From: an uncultured Olegusella sp. | GTDB lineage: Bacteria; Actinomycetota; Coriobacteriia; Coriobacteriales; Atopobiaceae | Assembly (NCBI RefSeq): GCF_947253395.1 | Contig: NZ_CAMXYY010000050.1 | Span: 1-10,801, forward strand | Length of the DNA: 10,801 nt | Direction: 5' to 3' | Shown: piece by piece, positions 1 to 6,971 of the stretch | Layout: each line of letters begins with the position of its first letter | Position numbering within the stretch: the stretch's first letter is position 1 | Notes under the pieces: model-generated | What the model was told of the DNA's origin: nothing | What the model saw: the letters and a program-made list of their open reading frames with translations, nothing else | Database searches by the model: none | Made by a program: the position numbers and the translations under genes

Positions 1-754
1 GAGCCTGCATGCTTGTCACACAGGTTTCACCTGTACCATGCCGATTGTCAAAGCCGGTCTTTAGGCGCGAGTCGTTAACCGCAACCACAGGCCAGGGCAG
101 CTCCCGCGCCGCTTCCATGGCTGCAAACGCACGAACGCCCGAGGTTGTCTCCTCTGTCACACCTATGAGCTGGGCAGATAACGCTGGACGTTCCAACTTG
201 CATAGTCGCGCAAAACTACCTCCATCATCCACAATCAGATTAGGTCGCAGACGATCGAGTAAACGCAACGCAGCTGCGTGGTCTTGCTCGGGCGTCCAGG
301 TGGCACACGCCTCAACTATCACATCACGGCTAGCGAGCTCATCAGCCACGCCTTGGTCAACTTCTGCGGCAGGCGCACACACCCCTACCTCAGCGCCCGC
401 ACGCTTTAGCTCTTGTAACAGCACACTTGTCTTGGGCTCGAGTACCAGACAAACTGCAATACGCAGCCCCCGTAAGCTTTGCTTGGCCGCAAGACTATCT
501 ATAAGCGCACGGGTAACAGGCATATATTTTGCAGCGCGCGCCATTGCTTCGGCACCAGTGAGTTCCTTCTTTTTGGGCAACTCATTCCAGATAAAATCTG
601 CTTCCTCACGTTGAGAAATCGGCAATAATCCCCAACTCTGGAACGCCGTGCGTAGACCATCTGTCAAAGCTTCCTCAGTCACAAAAACGCGTGAGCCCGC
701 AAGTGACCTATTTGTCCGCGCGGATAACTCCGCAACCCATTGTGCAAATTCCAT
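1..754 (-). CDS. Divergent S-adenosylhomocysteine hydrolase-like protein, N-terminal 251 residues (runs off left edge)
   Basis: True SAH hydrolases split S-adenosylhomocysteine into adenosine and homocysteine using bound NAD. The visible part aligns to the SAHH catalytic domain: KYMPVTRALI (76-85), LRIAVCLVLEPKTSVLL (97-113), NLIVDDGG (172-179), GVTEETTSGV (198-207), VNDSRLKTGFDNRHGTG (226-242). Family catalytic residues are present as D177, E202, K232, D236 and N237. The histidine normally in the (C/I)H(L/M) motif is V104. The usual NPLSTQDD segment is replaced by APAAEVDQG (127-135). About 60 extra residues precede the region where SAHH normally begins; they hint at a small beta-alpha-beta unit (SRVFVTEE... 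ADFIW). The NAD domain lies outside the window. The ATG at 752-754 starts 25 bp after the MATE stop, with a weak, distant GAGAG upstream. Probably an operon with the MATE gene. Homology is confident; SAH hydrolase activity is doubtful. Confidence 0.8.
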   Translation of the reverse strand, partial: MEFAQWVAELSARTNRSLAGSRVFVTEEALTDGLRTAFQSWGLLPISQREEADFIWNELPKKKELTGAEAMARAAKYMPVTRALIDSLAAKQSLRGLRIAVCLVLEPKTSVLLQELKRAGAEVGVCAPAAEVDQGVADELASRDVIVEACATWTPEQDHAAALRLLDRLRPNLIVDDGGSFARLCKLERPALSAQLIGVTEETTSGVRAFAAMEAARELPWPVVAVNDSRLKTGFDNRHGTGETCVTSMQA

Positions 755-779
755 ATCAGTTACCAAACTCTCGCTTTGC

Positions 780-2159
780 TTATCTGCCTATCTCAATTTT
801 GCCGCCACGCAACTCACGACGGAAGTAATACAGTGTTGCAAGCGACAAAATCGCACCGAGCCACTCAGCACAAACATAGTTGAGCCACATACCCAAAAGA
901 CCCAAGGGATACAGCAAAAACACCAATGCAACAGGGAAAATGAAGGCATTGCATAACGACAAAATCGAAGCCAAACGAGGCTGGCTAAGCGCCACCAACA
1001 TGCTATAGGTACCCATCACTAACCAACGCACGAGATAGCCCAGTGAGAATAGTCGCAGTGCCCGGATAGCCTCTACCAGATTGTCACCATGAGCATCCGT
1101 TATAAAGATATGAACAATTTCGTCAGGATAAATCCAAAGCAGGACGAGCGCGACCATACATACCACTGCTGCCGCAGCAAAGCAGCGCAGCTCAATCTGC
1201 TTGACACGATGTACATCATGGCGACCCCAATTAAAACCAACTGCTGGCTGCAAGGAATCAAGCATGCCATAGACGAGAGGGAACACCATGCCATCAAAAT
1301 ACATCACCATACCGTAGATAGTAACCGCAGCGGGACCACCCAATTTAAGAAGGAAAAAATTCAATATCAGCGCAGTTGTTTGACTCGCAATATTACTGAG
1401 AAACGTAGGGGTTCCATCGCCCACCACCCGGCGAATGAGAGCCCGACTAAACTGAGGTTGCACAAAATGAAGCTGCAACTCTCCTTTAAAAAAAGGCCAA
1501 AATGCTACGCATACGGCTATAAAAGTAGCTAAGCAAAAAGCATGTCCGGCAGCTGCTACATCCAGATGCCAAACACCTAAAAACAAAATCATCAAAGCAA
1601 TACCTAAACCGCTCATCAAAATATTGGCACTCGTGGAGCGGCGAATGCGACCACAGATACGTAAGTAGTTATCTACCGCATACGCAATGGTTGTGATGGG
1701 CGACCACATCGCATTAACTCGCAAGAACTTTATTGCATTATCAAGCAGTTCACCCTCAGCTCCCATTGCTCTAAAGAGAGACGGTGCCCCAAAGAAAAGC
1801 AGAGATCCTGTCAACAAGCCTGCTGCAAGAATTAACACGATGGTGCTTGAAAAAATATTGTTAGCCTCATCCTCATCGCCACGACCCAGTGCAATTGAAA
1901 TGGGTACCGATGAGCCCACGCCCAACAGGTCTGCAATTGCATAATTGATAATGACGAGCGGTAGTGCAAGATTGACTGCTGCAAACGCCGTGCTACCAAG
2001 AAAGCGCCCAACAAAAAGGCCTTCGCTCACGGTATAGAGCGAAGAGGCTGCCATGCTTACAGCACCAGGAAGTGCCACCATAAAAAACAAACGAGTTGGG
2101 CTTGTTTGAGTAAAAAGTTTTTCGTTATTCATAGGGTCCAAATTATCGTCACCATGCAT
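780..2159 (-). CDS. MATE-family multidrug/metabolite efflux protein
   Basis: Integral membrane antiporter of the MATE superfamily, which exports drugs or metabolites in exchange for Na+ or H+. The 459-residue length and about 12 hydrophobic segments match the family. An N-terminal block of MATE character is visible: MVALPGAVSMAASSLYTV, VGRFLGSTAFAAVNLALPL, and the loop GVGSSVPISIALGRGDEDEAN that ends in the usual acidic/small-residue stretch. The second half repeats the pattern (GDGTPTFLSNIASQ, GMLDSLQPAVGFNWGR), as expected from the two-fold MatE architecture. Substrate cannot be read from sequence. The start is uncertain: the first ATG (2157-2159) has only a distant AAAGAG, while an ATG nine codons in (2130-2132, giving 450 residues) follows TTGGACCCT. 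It is the first gene of a likely two-gene operon with the SAHH-like gene, and is divergent from the Mbeg1-like gene. Confidence 0.92.
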   Translation of the reverse strand: MHGDDNLDPMNNEKLFTQTSPTRLFFMVALPGAVSMAASSLYTVSEGLFVGRFLGSTAFAAVNLALPLVIINYAIADLLGVGSSVPISIALGRGDEDEANNIFSSTIVLILAAGLLTGSLLFFGAPSLFRAMGAEGELLDNAIKFLRVNAMWSPITTIAYAVDNYLRICGRIRRSTSANILMSGLGIALMILFLGVWHLDVAAAGHAFCLATFIAVCVAFWPFFKGELQLHFVQPQFSRALIRRVVGDGTPTFLSNIASQTTALILNFFLLKLGGPAAVTIYGMVMYFDGMVFPLVYGMLDSLQPAVGFNWGRHDVHRVKQIELRCFAAAAVVCMVALVLLWIYPDEIVHIFITDAHGDNLVEAIRALRLFSLGYLVRWLVMGTYSMLVALSQPRLASILSLCNAFIFPVALVFLLYPLGLLGMWLNYVCAEWLGAILSLATLYYFRRELRGGKIEIGR

Positions 2160-2200
2160 GTATATAACAATCTCTTTGTTAAGGGTAGTCTAGCCGTGAA

Positions 2201-2239
2201 CTCCTCTTTGGTACTATAAAAAAATACCAATAAAGGAGA
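2201..2239 (+). promoter_or_regulatory. Extended -10 promoter and interrupted inverted repeat that includes the Shine-Dalgarno of the Mbeg1-like gene
   Basis: TTGGTA (2208-2213) and TACCAA (2225-2230) form a perfect 6-bp inverted repeat around an A/T loop. Outside it, CTCCT (2201-2205) is complementary to AGGAG (2235-2239), which is the ribosome-binding site. The left arm and loop also contain TGGTACTAT (2209-2217), which reads as an extended -10 box (TGn + TACTAT); no good -35 box is visible. If transcription begins just after that box, the repeat acts as DNA (operator-like). If it begins further upstream, the RNA hairpin could mask the ribosome-binding site. Confidence 0.4.
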
Positions 2240-2246
2240 GGTGCTC

Positions 2247-3527
2247 ATGGCAGATATGTTTGACTATTTAGATTGGTTTGGTGACTTCGATTTTGACCAC
2301 GTTCCTTTCAACGAAGTGGACAATATCATACTCGCCCATCTAGCTTATCTAAAGCTCGATAACATACTTTCTGCTTGTGAATTCTTTGATACCTCTGAGG
2401 TTTGGCATAGGTTTTCTACGCAAAAGGAATTGCCCAGCAACGGGCCACTCATTTCGAGCCGCACGAACGAATTATTGGGATACATGGTCAAGTCGGGCCG
2501 ACGTTTTGCCAATGCAAAGCTTGGTTGCTACGAGACGTGCTTTGACGAAGAGGCGCGTGAGCAATTTGCTGCGTTGACGCTTTGTCTATCCGATGGCACC
2601 AGCTATGTCTCGTTTCGCGGCACCGATGACAGCTTGGTGGGATGGATCGAGGACTGTGATATCAGCTACAGCATCGTCCCTGCACAAAAAGATGCACTCG
2701 CCTACCTCTGCCGCATCGCAAGCCTGACAGATGGACCCTTGCGGGTTGGCGGACATTCAAAGGGCGGCAATCTTGCTGCCTATGCGGTTGCTATGGCGCC
2801 AGAGCTCGACGAACGTATTATTGAACTTTGGTGCAACGACTCCCCAGGGTTTGACGATGCGGTACTTCCACTCTCGACCTTTGATCGCCTACGCGAGCGC
2901 ACGCGTCTCTTTACGCCTGAATACAGCCTCGTAGCAGGGCTTTTATCGCATCCAGTAGAACCTGTCATCGTCAAATCAAGCGCCCAAGGCGTTATGGAGC
3001 ACAGCGCAATTAACTGGCAAGTTATGCGCGATAAATTGGTACGCGGAGATGATGTGCACCAAGGAAGCGTTCATGTGGGACGAGCCTTTAATGAACTGCT
3101 CGCCAGCCTTGATTTGCAGGAACGTAAAAATCTCATTGACGAACTCTATCAAGCATTTATCTCCCATGGTATTCATGACCTCACAGACATCGTGGAGCAA
3201 AGTCCTGCGGCAATCCGAGCAATCACCGATTCGCTTAAGTCGCTCGATGAAAATAGTAAAACCATCATTAACAGTTTTTTGTGGGATTCCATGGGAGGTG
3301 CCGTGCGCGGCGCTGCGGAGGAATCAGCCGAGCAAACCGCCAAGGTCTTGGCGCCCGTTGCCCAAGCGGTCAACGATGTACTCACCGAAGCTGGTAAAAA
3401 AACCAAAGAAACTCTCGCAGAATGGAAAGCGCAAACCGAAGCGCGTATTGAAGACTTGCAAACAGGCATGGTACAAGACAAGTCTTTACCAAGTCCACTC
3501 AACAAAACTGACGAAAAAACTGACTAG
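2247..3527 (+). CDS. Mbeg1-like (DUF2974) alpha/beta-hydrolase
   Basis: Putative serine hydrolase (lipase/esterase fold) of the Mbeg1-like DUF2974 family; the natural substrate is unknown. Features in order: N-terminal NIILAHLAYLKLD as in the family; VSFRGTDDSLVGWIEDCDISY (about 121-141), the oxyanion-side FRGTDD motif; nucleophile elbow GGHSKGGN with Ser at about 171; CNDSPGFDD (about 196-204), a candidate for the acid region; and GVMEHSAINWQV, whose His is the likely third triad member. The last 80 or so residues are Ala/Lys/Glu-rich and predicted helical (AEESAEQTAKVLAPVAQAV onward), suggesting a coiled-coil or surface-binding tail. Start chosen at ATG 2247 because AAAGGAGAG (2232-2240) sits 6 bases upstream; an in-frame GTG at 2241 touches the Shine-Dalgarno. 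The protein is 426 residues, has no signal peptide and is probably cytoplasmic. The 3' end overlaps the convergent phosphatase gene by 4 bp. Confidence 0.88.
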   Translation: MADMFDYLDWFGDFDFDHVPFNEVDNIILAHLAYLKLDNILSACEFFDTSEVWHRFSTQKELPSNGPLISSRTNELLGYMVKSGRRFANAKLGCYETCFDEEAREQFAALTLCLSDGTSYVSFRGTDDSLVGWIEDCDISYSIVPAQKDALAYLCRIASLTDGPLRVGGHSKGGNLAAYAVAMAPELDERIIELWCNDSPGFDDAVLPLSTFDRLRERTRLFTPEYSLVAGLLSHPVEPVIVKSSAQGVMEHSAINWQVMRDKLVRGDDVHQGSVHVGRAFNELLASLDLQERKNLIDELYQAFISHGIHDLTDIVEQSPAAIRAITDSLKSLDENSKTIINSFLWDSMGGAVRGAAEESAEQTAKVLAPVAQAVNDVLTEAGKKTKETLAEWKAQTEARIEDLQTGMVQDKSLPSPLNKTDEKTD

Positions 3528-3997
3528 CTTTGCTTAGCTAAATACGCAAGCAGTGCTTTGCAGCCAGAAAGCACATCGCGCCACGTAGCATCAAAATCTC
3601 CGGTATACCAGGGATCTGCAATGTTAGCGGCATTCTGTCCCGGATTTCCGTCCACAAAGGAAAGTAATTTGACAAACTTGCCCTCAGGGTCTTCCCTGCA
3701 AATACGATGCAAGCCACCAAGATTCTCATCGTCCATGTAAACAATCAAATCCCAGTTGCCATACTCGGAAGCGCGGAACTGCCGTGCATGATGTTCGCAG
3801 ACAGGCACTCCTTCTTTATGCAACTTGCGCACAGTACCGTGATGCACAGGGTTGCCAATTTCGTCACGACTGGTTGCGGCAGAATCAATGACAAATTCAT
3901 ATTGTCGCCCTGCCTTACACACTAAATCTTTCATTACGCTCTCTGCCATTGTTGATCTGCAAATATTGCCATGGCAGATAAACAGGATTTTATTCAT
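3524..3997 (-). CDS. Low-molecular-weight protein-tyrosine phosphatase
   Basis: Cytosolic phosphatase that removes phosphate from tyrosines, in bacteria often on tyrosine kinases or exopolysaccharide regulators. The P-loop CX5R signature is at the N terminus, where the family has it: ICHGNICRS, with nucleophile Cys8, Arg14 and Ser15. The general acid is Asp128 in the ADPWYTG motif (family DPY/DPW). The 157-residue length is typical of LMW-PTPs. The start at 3995-3997 has AGGA about 8 bases upstream. No kinase or capsule genes adjoin it in this window, so the target is unknown. It is convergent with the Mbeg1-like gene (the two stops share CTAG) and divergent from the ABC importer operon. Confidence 0.93.
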   Translation of the reverse strand: MNKILFICHGNICRSTMAESVMKDLVCKAGRQYEFVIDSAATSRDEIGNPVHHGTVRKLHKEGVPVCEHHARQFRASEYGNWDLIVYMDDENLGGLHRICREDPEGKFVKLLSFVDGNPGQNAANIADPWYTGDFDATWRDVLSGCKALLAYLAKQS

Positions 3998-4116
3998 TTC
4001 TTTATCCTACCGGTTACGACTCTGTAATTAATTATTGTTGCGCGGCACCCAATAGGATACACACAGCGATGATAGTTCCGTCCCTTTGTCCCAAAAGGTG
4101 GCCCAAAAACAAATTA

Positions 4117-4140
4117 CCGCTATACGACACTGTATGGCGG
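4117..4140 (+). promoter_or_regulatory. Strong hairpin in the leader of the ABC importer operon
   Basis: CCGCTATAC (4117-4125) pairs with GTATGGCGG (4132-4140) over nine pairs, one of them G-U, closing a 6-base loop (GACACT). It ends 7 bases before the AGGAGG ribosome-binding site (4148-4153) of the lipoprotein gene. No T-run follows, so it is not an intrinsic terminator. As DNA it is an imperfect palindrome that could be an operator; as RNA it could be a stabilising or translational control element. Its role is not established by sequence. Confidence 0.45.
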
Positions 4141-4160
4141 AGCTTATGAGGAGGAACGAC

Positions 4161-5144
4161 ATGTCAAAAACTATCACACGTCGTCGTACACTGAGCGTAT
4201 TGGGGAGTATGGGATTAGCTGCCTTTGGACTTTCTGCTTGTTCTAACGCTGACTCGAGCAGCTCCTCCTCTGGTGATGGAAAATTCAAAATTGGTGTATT
4301 ACAGCTAACTGAGCATTCTGCACTTGATGCTGCAAACAAGGGCTTTGTCAAAGCGCTCGATGATTCGGGTATCAAATACACCATTGACCAGCAAAATGCT
4401 CAAAATGACCAATCCGCCTGCCAAACTATTGCCTCAAAGTTAGTCAACGAAGGCAATGATCTCATCCTTGCTATAGCAACACCTGCTTGTCAGGCTGTAG
4501 CAGGCGCCACAACTGATATTCCCATCGTCGGCACTGCCATTACCGACTACGTCGCCTCAGGACTTGTGGCCGACAATGACGCTCCTGGAGGAAATGTCAC
4601 GGGCACCTCTGACCTTACACCTGTTGAGGAACAGTTTGAGCTGCTGCAAAAGCTCCTACCTGATGCCAAAAAGGTAGCAATTCTTTACTGCTCTGCAGAG
4701 TCTAATTCCAGCGTACAAGCCGAAATGGCCCACGACGCCGCCCGCGCACTCAATCTAGATGCCGAAGACTACACGGTCTCGAGTTCCAATGAGATTCAAC
4801 AGGTTGTTGAGTCCATGATTGGTAAGGTAGACGTTATCTACGCGCCCACAGATAACACCATCGCAGCTGGCATGCAAACCGTTTCTATGGTTGCAACCGA
4901 GCACAAGCTCCCCGTCATTTGTGGTGAAGGTGGCATGGTCTCAAACGGCGGCCTGGCCACCTATGGCATTGATTACGAAAAATTGGGTTACAAAACAGGC
5001 AAAATGGCTGTCAAAATTCTCAACGGAGAAGCAAGCCCCGCCGAGATGCCTATCGAACGTCTAGATATCTCTGAATGCGCCTTGACAACTAATAAAGAGA
5101 TCGCAAAAGCCCTCGGCATCGATCTCTCAAAATTGGATGCCTAG
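4161..5144 (+). CDS. ABC importer substrate-binding lipoprotein, TrpX/COG2984 type
   Basis: Captures a small-molecule substrate outside the cell and delivers it to the permease encoded next door. Visible: a basic N terminus with TRRRTL (residues 6-11, partly resembling a Tat motif), a hydrophobic stretch and a lipobox LSAC with Cys27 as the lipidated residue; a Ser-rich linker (SSSSSS); then a two-lobed binding fold beginning FKIGVLQLTEHSALDAANKG, the hallmark of the ABC_sub_bind family. Other family motifs are ILAIATPACQA, DIPIVGTAITDYV, YCSAESNSS, YAPTDNTI and VICGEGGMV. Length is 327 residues. Start chosen at ATG 4161 because AGGAGG lies 7 bases upstream; an in-frame start at 4086 would add 25 non-signal residues and lacks a ribosome-binding site. 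Relatives have been linked to tryptophan or other amino-acid uptake, but no T-box or other amino-acid-specific leader is seen here, so the substrate stays open. Confidence 0.9.
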   Translation: MSKTITRRRTLSVLGSMGLAAFGLSACSNADSSSSSSGDGKFKIGVLQLTEHSALDAANKGFVKALDDSGIKYTIDQQNAQNDQSACQTIASKLVNEGNDLILAIATPACQAVAGATTDIPIVGTAITDYVASGLVADNDAPGGNVTGTSDLTPVEEQFELLQKLLPDAKKVAILYCSAESNSSVQAEMAHDAARALNLDAEDYTVSSSNEIQQVVESMIGKVDVIYAPTDNTIAAGMQTVSMVATEHKLPVICGEGGMVSNGGLATYGIDYEKLGYKTGKMAVKILNGEASPAEMPIERLDISECALTTNKEIAKALGIDLSKLDA

Positions 5145-5164
5145 GGTTACGTTTTTCTTATAAT
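5133..5164 (+). promoter_or_regulatory. Candidate internal promoter before the permease gene
   Basis: A perfect TATAAT lies at 5159-5164, preceded by TTGGAT (5133-5138) at a longer than ideal 20-base spacing. It sits at and after the stop codon of the lipoprotein gene, 90 bases before the permease start. An 11-bp direct repeat TCTCAAAATTG flanks the -10 box (5125-5135 and 5171-5181). This could allow the permease and ATPase to be transcribed separately from the binding protein. Confidence 0.4.
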
Positions 5165-5254
5165 GGATAGTCTCAAAATTGCCCACACACGATCGTCAAC
5201 AAGCGCGGCGCGGGCTTTGAGCTGGCGACAAAAGACTATGTTGGGGAGAACTAC

Positions 5255-6172
5255 ATGCTATTAGCGCTTTCGGGAGCTATATCTCAAAGCATCCTCTGGG
5301 GTGTGATGGTGCTCGGCGTCTTCATTACTTACAAAATGCTCGATATTGCAGACCTCACCGTTGATGGCAGTTTTGCACTAGGAGGCTGTGTTGCGGCAGT
5401 TTGTTCGGTAGGGATGGGCCTCGACCCGCTCGTTGCAGTACTGCTGGGCACGCTCGCAGGCGTTGTTGCAGGAGCAGTTACTGGATTGCTCCACACCCTC
5501 TTTGATATTCCCGCGATTTTGGCGGGAATTCTAACTCAAATCGCGCTTTGGTCTGTCAATTTGCGTGTTATGGGCAAATCCAACACACCACTCTTAAATG
5601 TCGACACTGTTTTTACTCGTACCGCATCCCTTTTGCATATTTCTCGCGATAACGCAACGCTTGTCGTGGGAATTATTGTTGCTGTTTTATCGATTGTATT
5701 CCTCTACTGGTTTTTTGGTACTGAAATTGGATCGGCGATGCGCGCTACTGGCCAAAACGAAGATATGTGCCGCGCGCTGGGTATAGATGTACGTATCACT
5801 AAGCTCTTTGCCCTTATGCTTTCCAACGGTTTTGTGGGCCTGTCAGGCGCGCTTGTTTGTCAAAGTCAAAAGTATGCCGACATTGGTATGGGAACAGGCG
5901 CTATCGTTATTGGTCTTGCTGCTATTGTCATCGGCGAAGTGCTTGGGCGTCTCGCCCCCAATAAATTACAGGCCTTTGGCAGCCGTCTCACATCAGCCGT
6001 TATAGGTTCTGTTGTGTATTTCCTCATCCGTGCAATCGTGTTGCAGATGGGCATGGATGCCAATGATATGAAGCTGCTATCTGCAGCTATTGTGGCACTT
6101 GCGCTGGTCGTACCCGTGGTTTTGGAGCGCAATCAACAGCATCGCATGTACGCCAAAGGGGGTGAGTGCTAA
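5255..6172 (+). CDS. ABC importer permease, COG4120 type (BPD_transp_2 family)
   Basis: Membrane channel subunit of the importer. The 305-residue chain has about eight or nine hydrophobic segments. Family-typical stretches are YKMLDIADLTVDGSFALGG near the N terminus, IPAILAGILTQIALWSVNLR, and FGTEIGSAMRATGQNEDMCRALGI, the cytoplasmic loop that should contact the ATPase. These fit the uncharacterised TrpY-like permeases that pair with ABC_sub_bind proteins. The ATG at 5255 has GGGGAGAA (5243-5250) upstream at good spacing. It follows the lipoprotein gene by 110 bp, an unusual gap for such operons. Its TAA overlaps the ATPase ATG (TAATG), implying coupled translation. Confidence 0.92.
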   Translation: MLLALSGAISQSILWGVMVLGVFITYKMLDIADLTVDGSFALGGCVAAVCSVGMGLDPLVAVLLGTLAGVVAGAVTGLLHTLFDIPAILAGILTQIALWSVNLRVMGKSNTPLLNVDTVFTRTASLLHISRDNATLVVGIIVAVLSIVFLYWFFGTEIGSAMRATGQNEDMCRALGIDVRITKLFALMLSNGFVGLSGALVCQSQKYADIGMGTGAIVIGLAAIVIGEVLGRLAPNKLQAFGSRLTSAVIGSVVYFLIRAIVLQMGMDANDMKLLSAAIVALALVVPVVLERNQQHRMYAKGGEC

Positions 6173-6966
6173 TGCTCGTACTTAAAGGCATCAGTAAAAC
6201 CTTCAACAAAGGCACCGTTAACGAGAAGCCAGCGCTCATTGATATAAATCTACATCTCAATCCTGGTGACTTTGTCACAGTCATAGGCGGCAACGGAGCT
6301 GGCAAGTCCACCCTACTCAATAGCATTGCAGGCGTCTTTCCCCTTGACAGCGGTCAGGTTATCTTGGATGGACAGGATATCAGTCGACTGCGTGAACACA
6401 AACGCGCTGTCAATCTTGGTCGCGTTTTTCAAGATCCCATGCGAGGCACTGCCGCTGACATGCAGATCATTGAGAACCTCTCTCTAGCAGCGCGACGCGG
6501 CGCAAGTCGTGGGCTCAGATGGGGTATCAGCAAAAGTGAACATGCCCTTTACTATGAGCGTCTAGCCAAACTCGACCTCGGTCTTGAAGATCGCATGACT
6601 TCCAAAGTTGGACTACTCTCCGGCGGGCAACGCCAAGCACTTACCCTATTGATGGCCGTGCTCAAAAAGCCAAAGCTGTTACTTTTAGATGAGCACACCG
6701 CTGCTCTTGACCCTAAGACTGCTGCAAAAGTATTGGATTTAACTGAAAAACTCGTAGGAGAGTACAAGCTGACTACGCTCATGGTGACGCACAATATGAA
6801 CGACGCCATTCGCTTGGGCAACCGTCTTATCATGATGCATGAGGGCCATATCATCTTCGATGTACAAAACGATGAAAAACGTCAGCTACGTGTGCAAGAT
6901 CTGCTTCAAAAATTTGAAGAAGTCTCAGGGGGCGAGCTCGCAAACGATCGCATGCTCTTGTCGTAG
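6172..6966 (+). CDS. ABC importer ATP-binding protein, COG1101 type
   Basis: Cytoplasmic ATPase that powers the importer. All ABC motifs are present: Walker A GGNGAGKST (residues 39-47), Q-loop Gln87 in RVFQDP, signature LSGGQ (149-153), Walker B LLLLDE (169-174) and H-loop His207 in VTHN. The HTAALDPKTA segment after Walker B is typical of COG1101 partners of TrpX-like systems. The 264-residue length is normal. The start is ATG 6172, overlapping the permease stop by one base, with GGGGGTGAG just upstream; an in-frame GTG at 6166 is less well placed. This is the last gene of the operon; a repeat-rich spacer follows. Confidence 0.95.
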   Translation: MLVLKGISKTFNKGTVNEKPALIDINLHLNPGDFVTVIGGNGAGKSTLLNSIAGVFPLDSGQVILDGQDISRLREHKRAVNLGRVFQDPMRGTAADMQIIENLSLAARRGASRGLRWGISKSEHALYYERLAKLDLGLEDRMTSKVGLLSGGQRQALTLLMAVLKKPKLLLLDEHTAALDPKTAAKVLDLTEKLVGEYKLTTLMVTHNMNDAIRLGNRLIMMHEGHIIFDVQNDEKRQLRVQDLLQKFEEVSGGELANDRMLLS

Positions 6967-6971
6967 ATTCC

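Noticed and set aside
9..614. 201-codon open frame on the plus strand
   Set aside because: It lies wholly antisense to the SAHH-like gene, whose translation shows clear family motifs; the Ser/Ala/Arg-rich product is a typical shadow.
1089..1532. 147-codon open frame on the plus strand
   Set aside because: Antisense to the MATE coding region, with no ribosome-binding site or recognisable motif.
2176..2217. TTGTTA paired with TACTAT as a standard promoter for the Mbeg1-like gene
   Set aside because: The spacing of about 30 bases is far from the usual 17; only the extended -10 reading is retained.
3049..3537. 162-codon plus-strand frame inside the 3' part of the Mbeg1-like gene
   Set aside because: Out-of-frame shadow; the Mbeg1 frame carries the conserved HSAINWQ region there.
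4091..4105. AAAGGTGGCCC resembling part of a T-box antiterminator
   Set aside because: It lacks the AGGGTGGnACCGCG consensus, the leader is too short for a T-box and there is no terminator hairpin with a T-run.
4086..4160. Upstream in-frame start for the binding lipoprotein
   Set aside because: It would put 25 polar residues before the signal peptide; AGGAGG before ATG 4161 fits far better.
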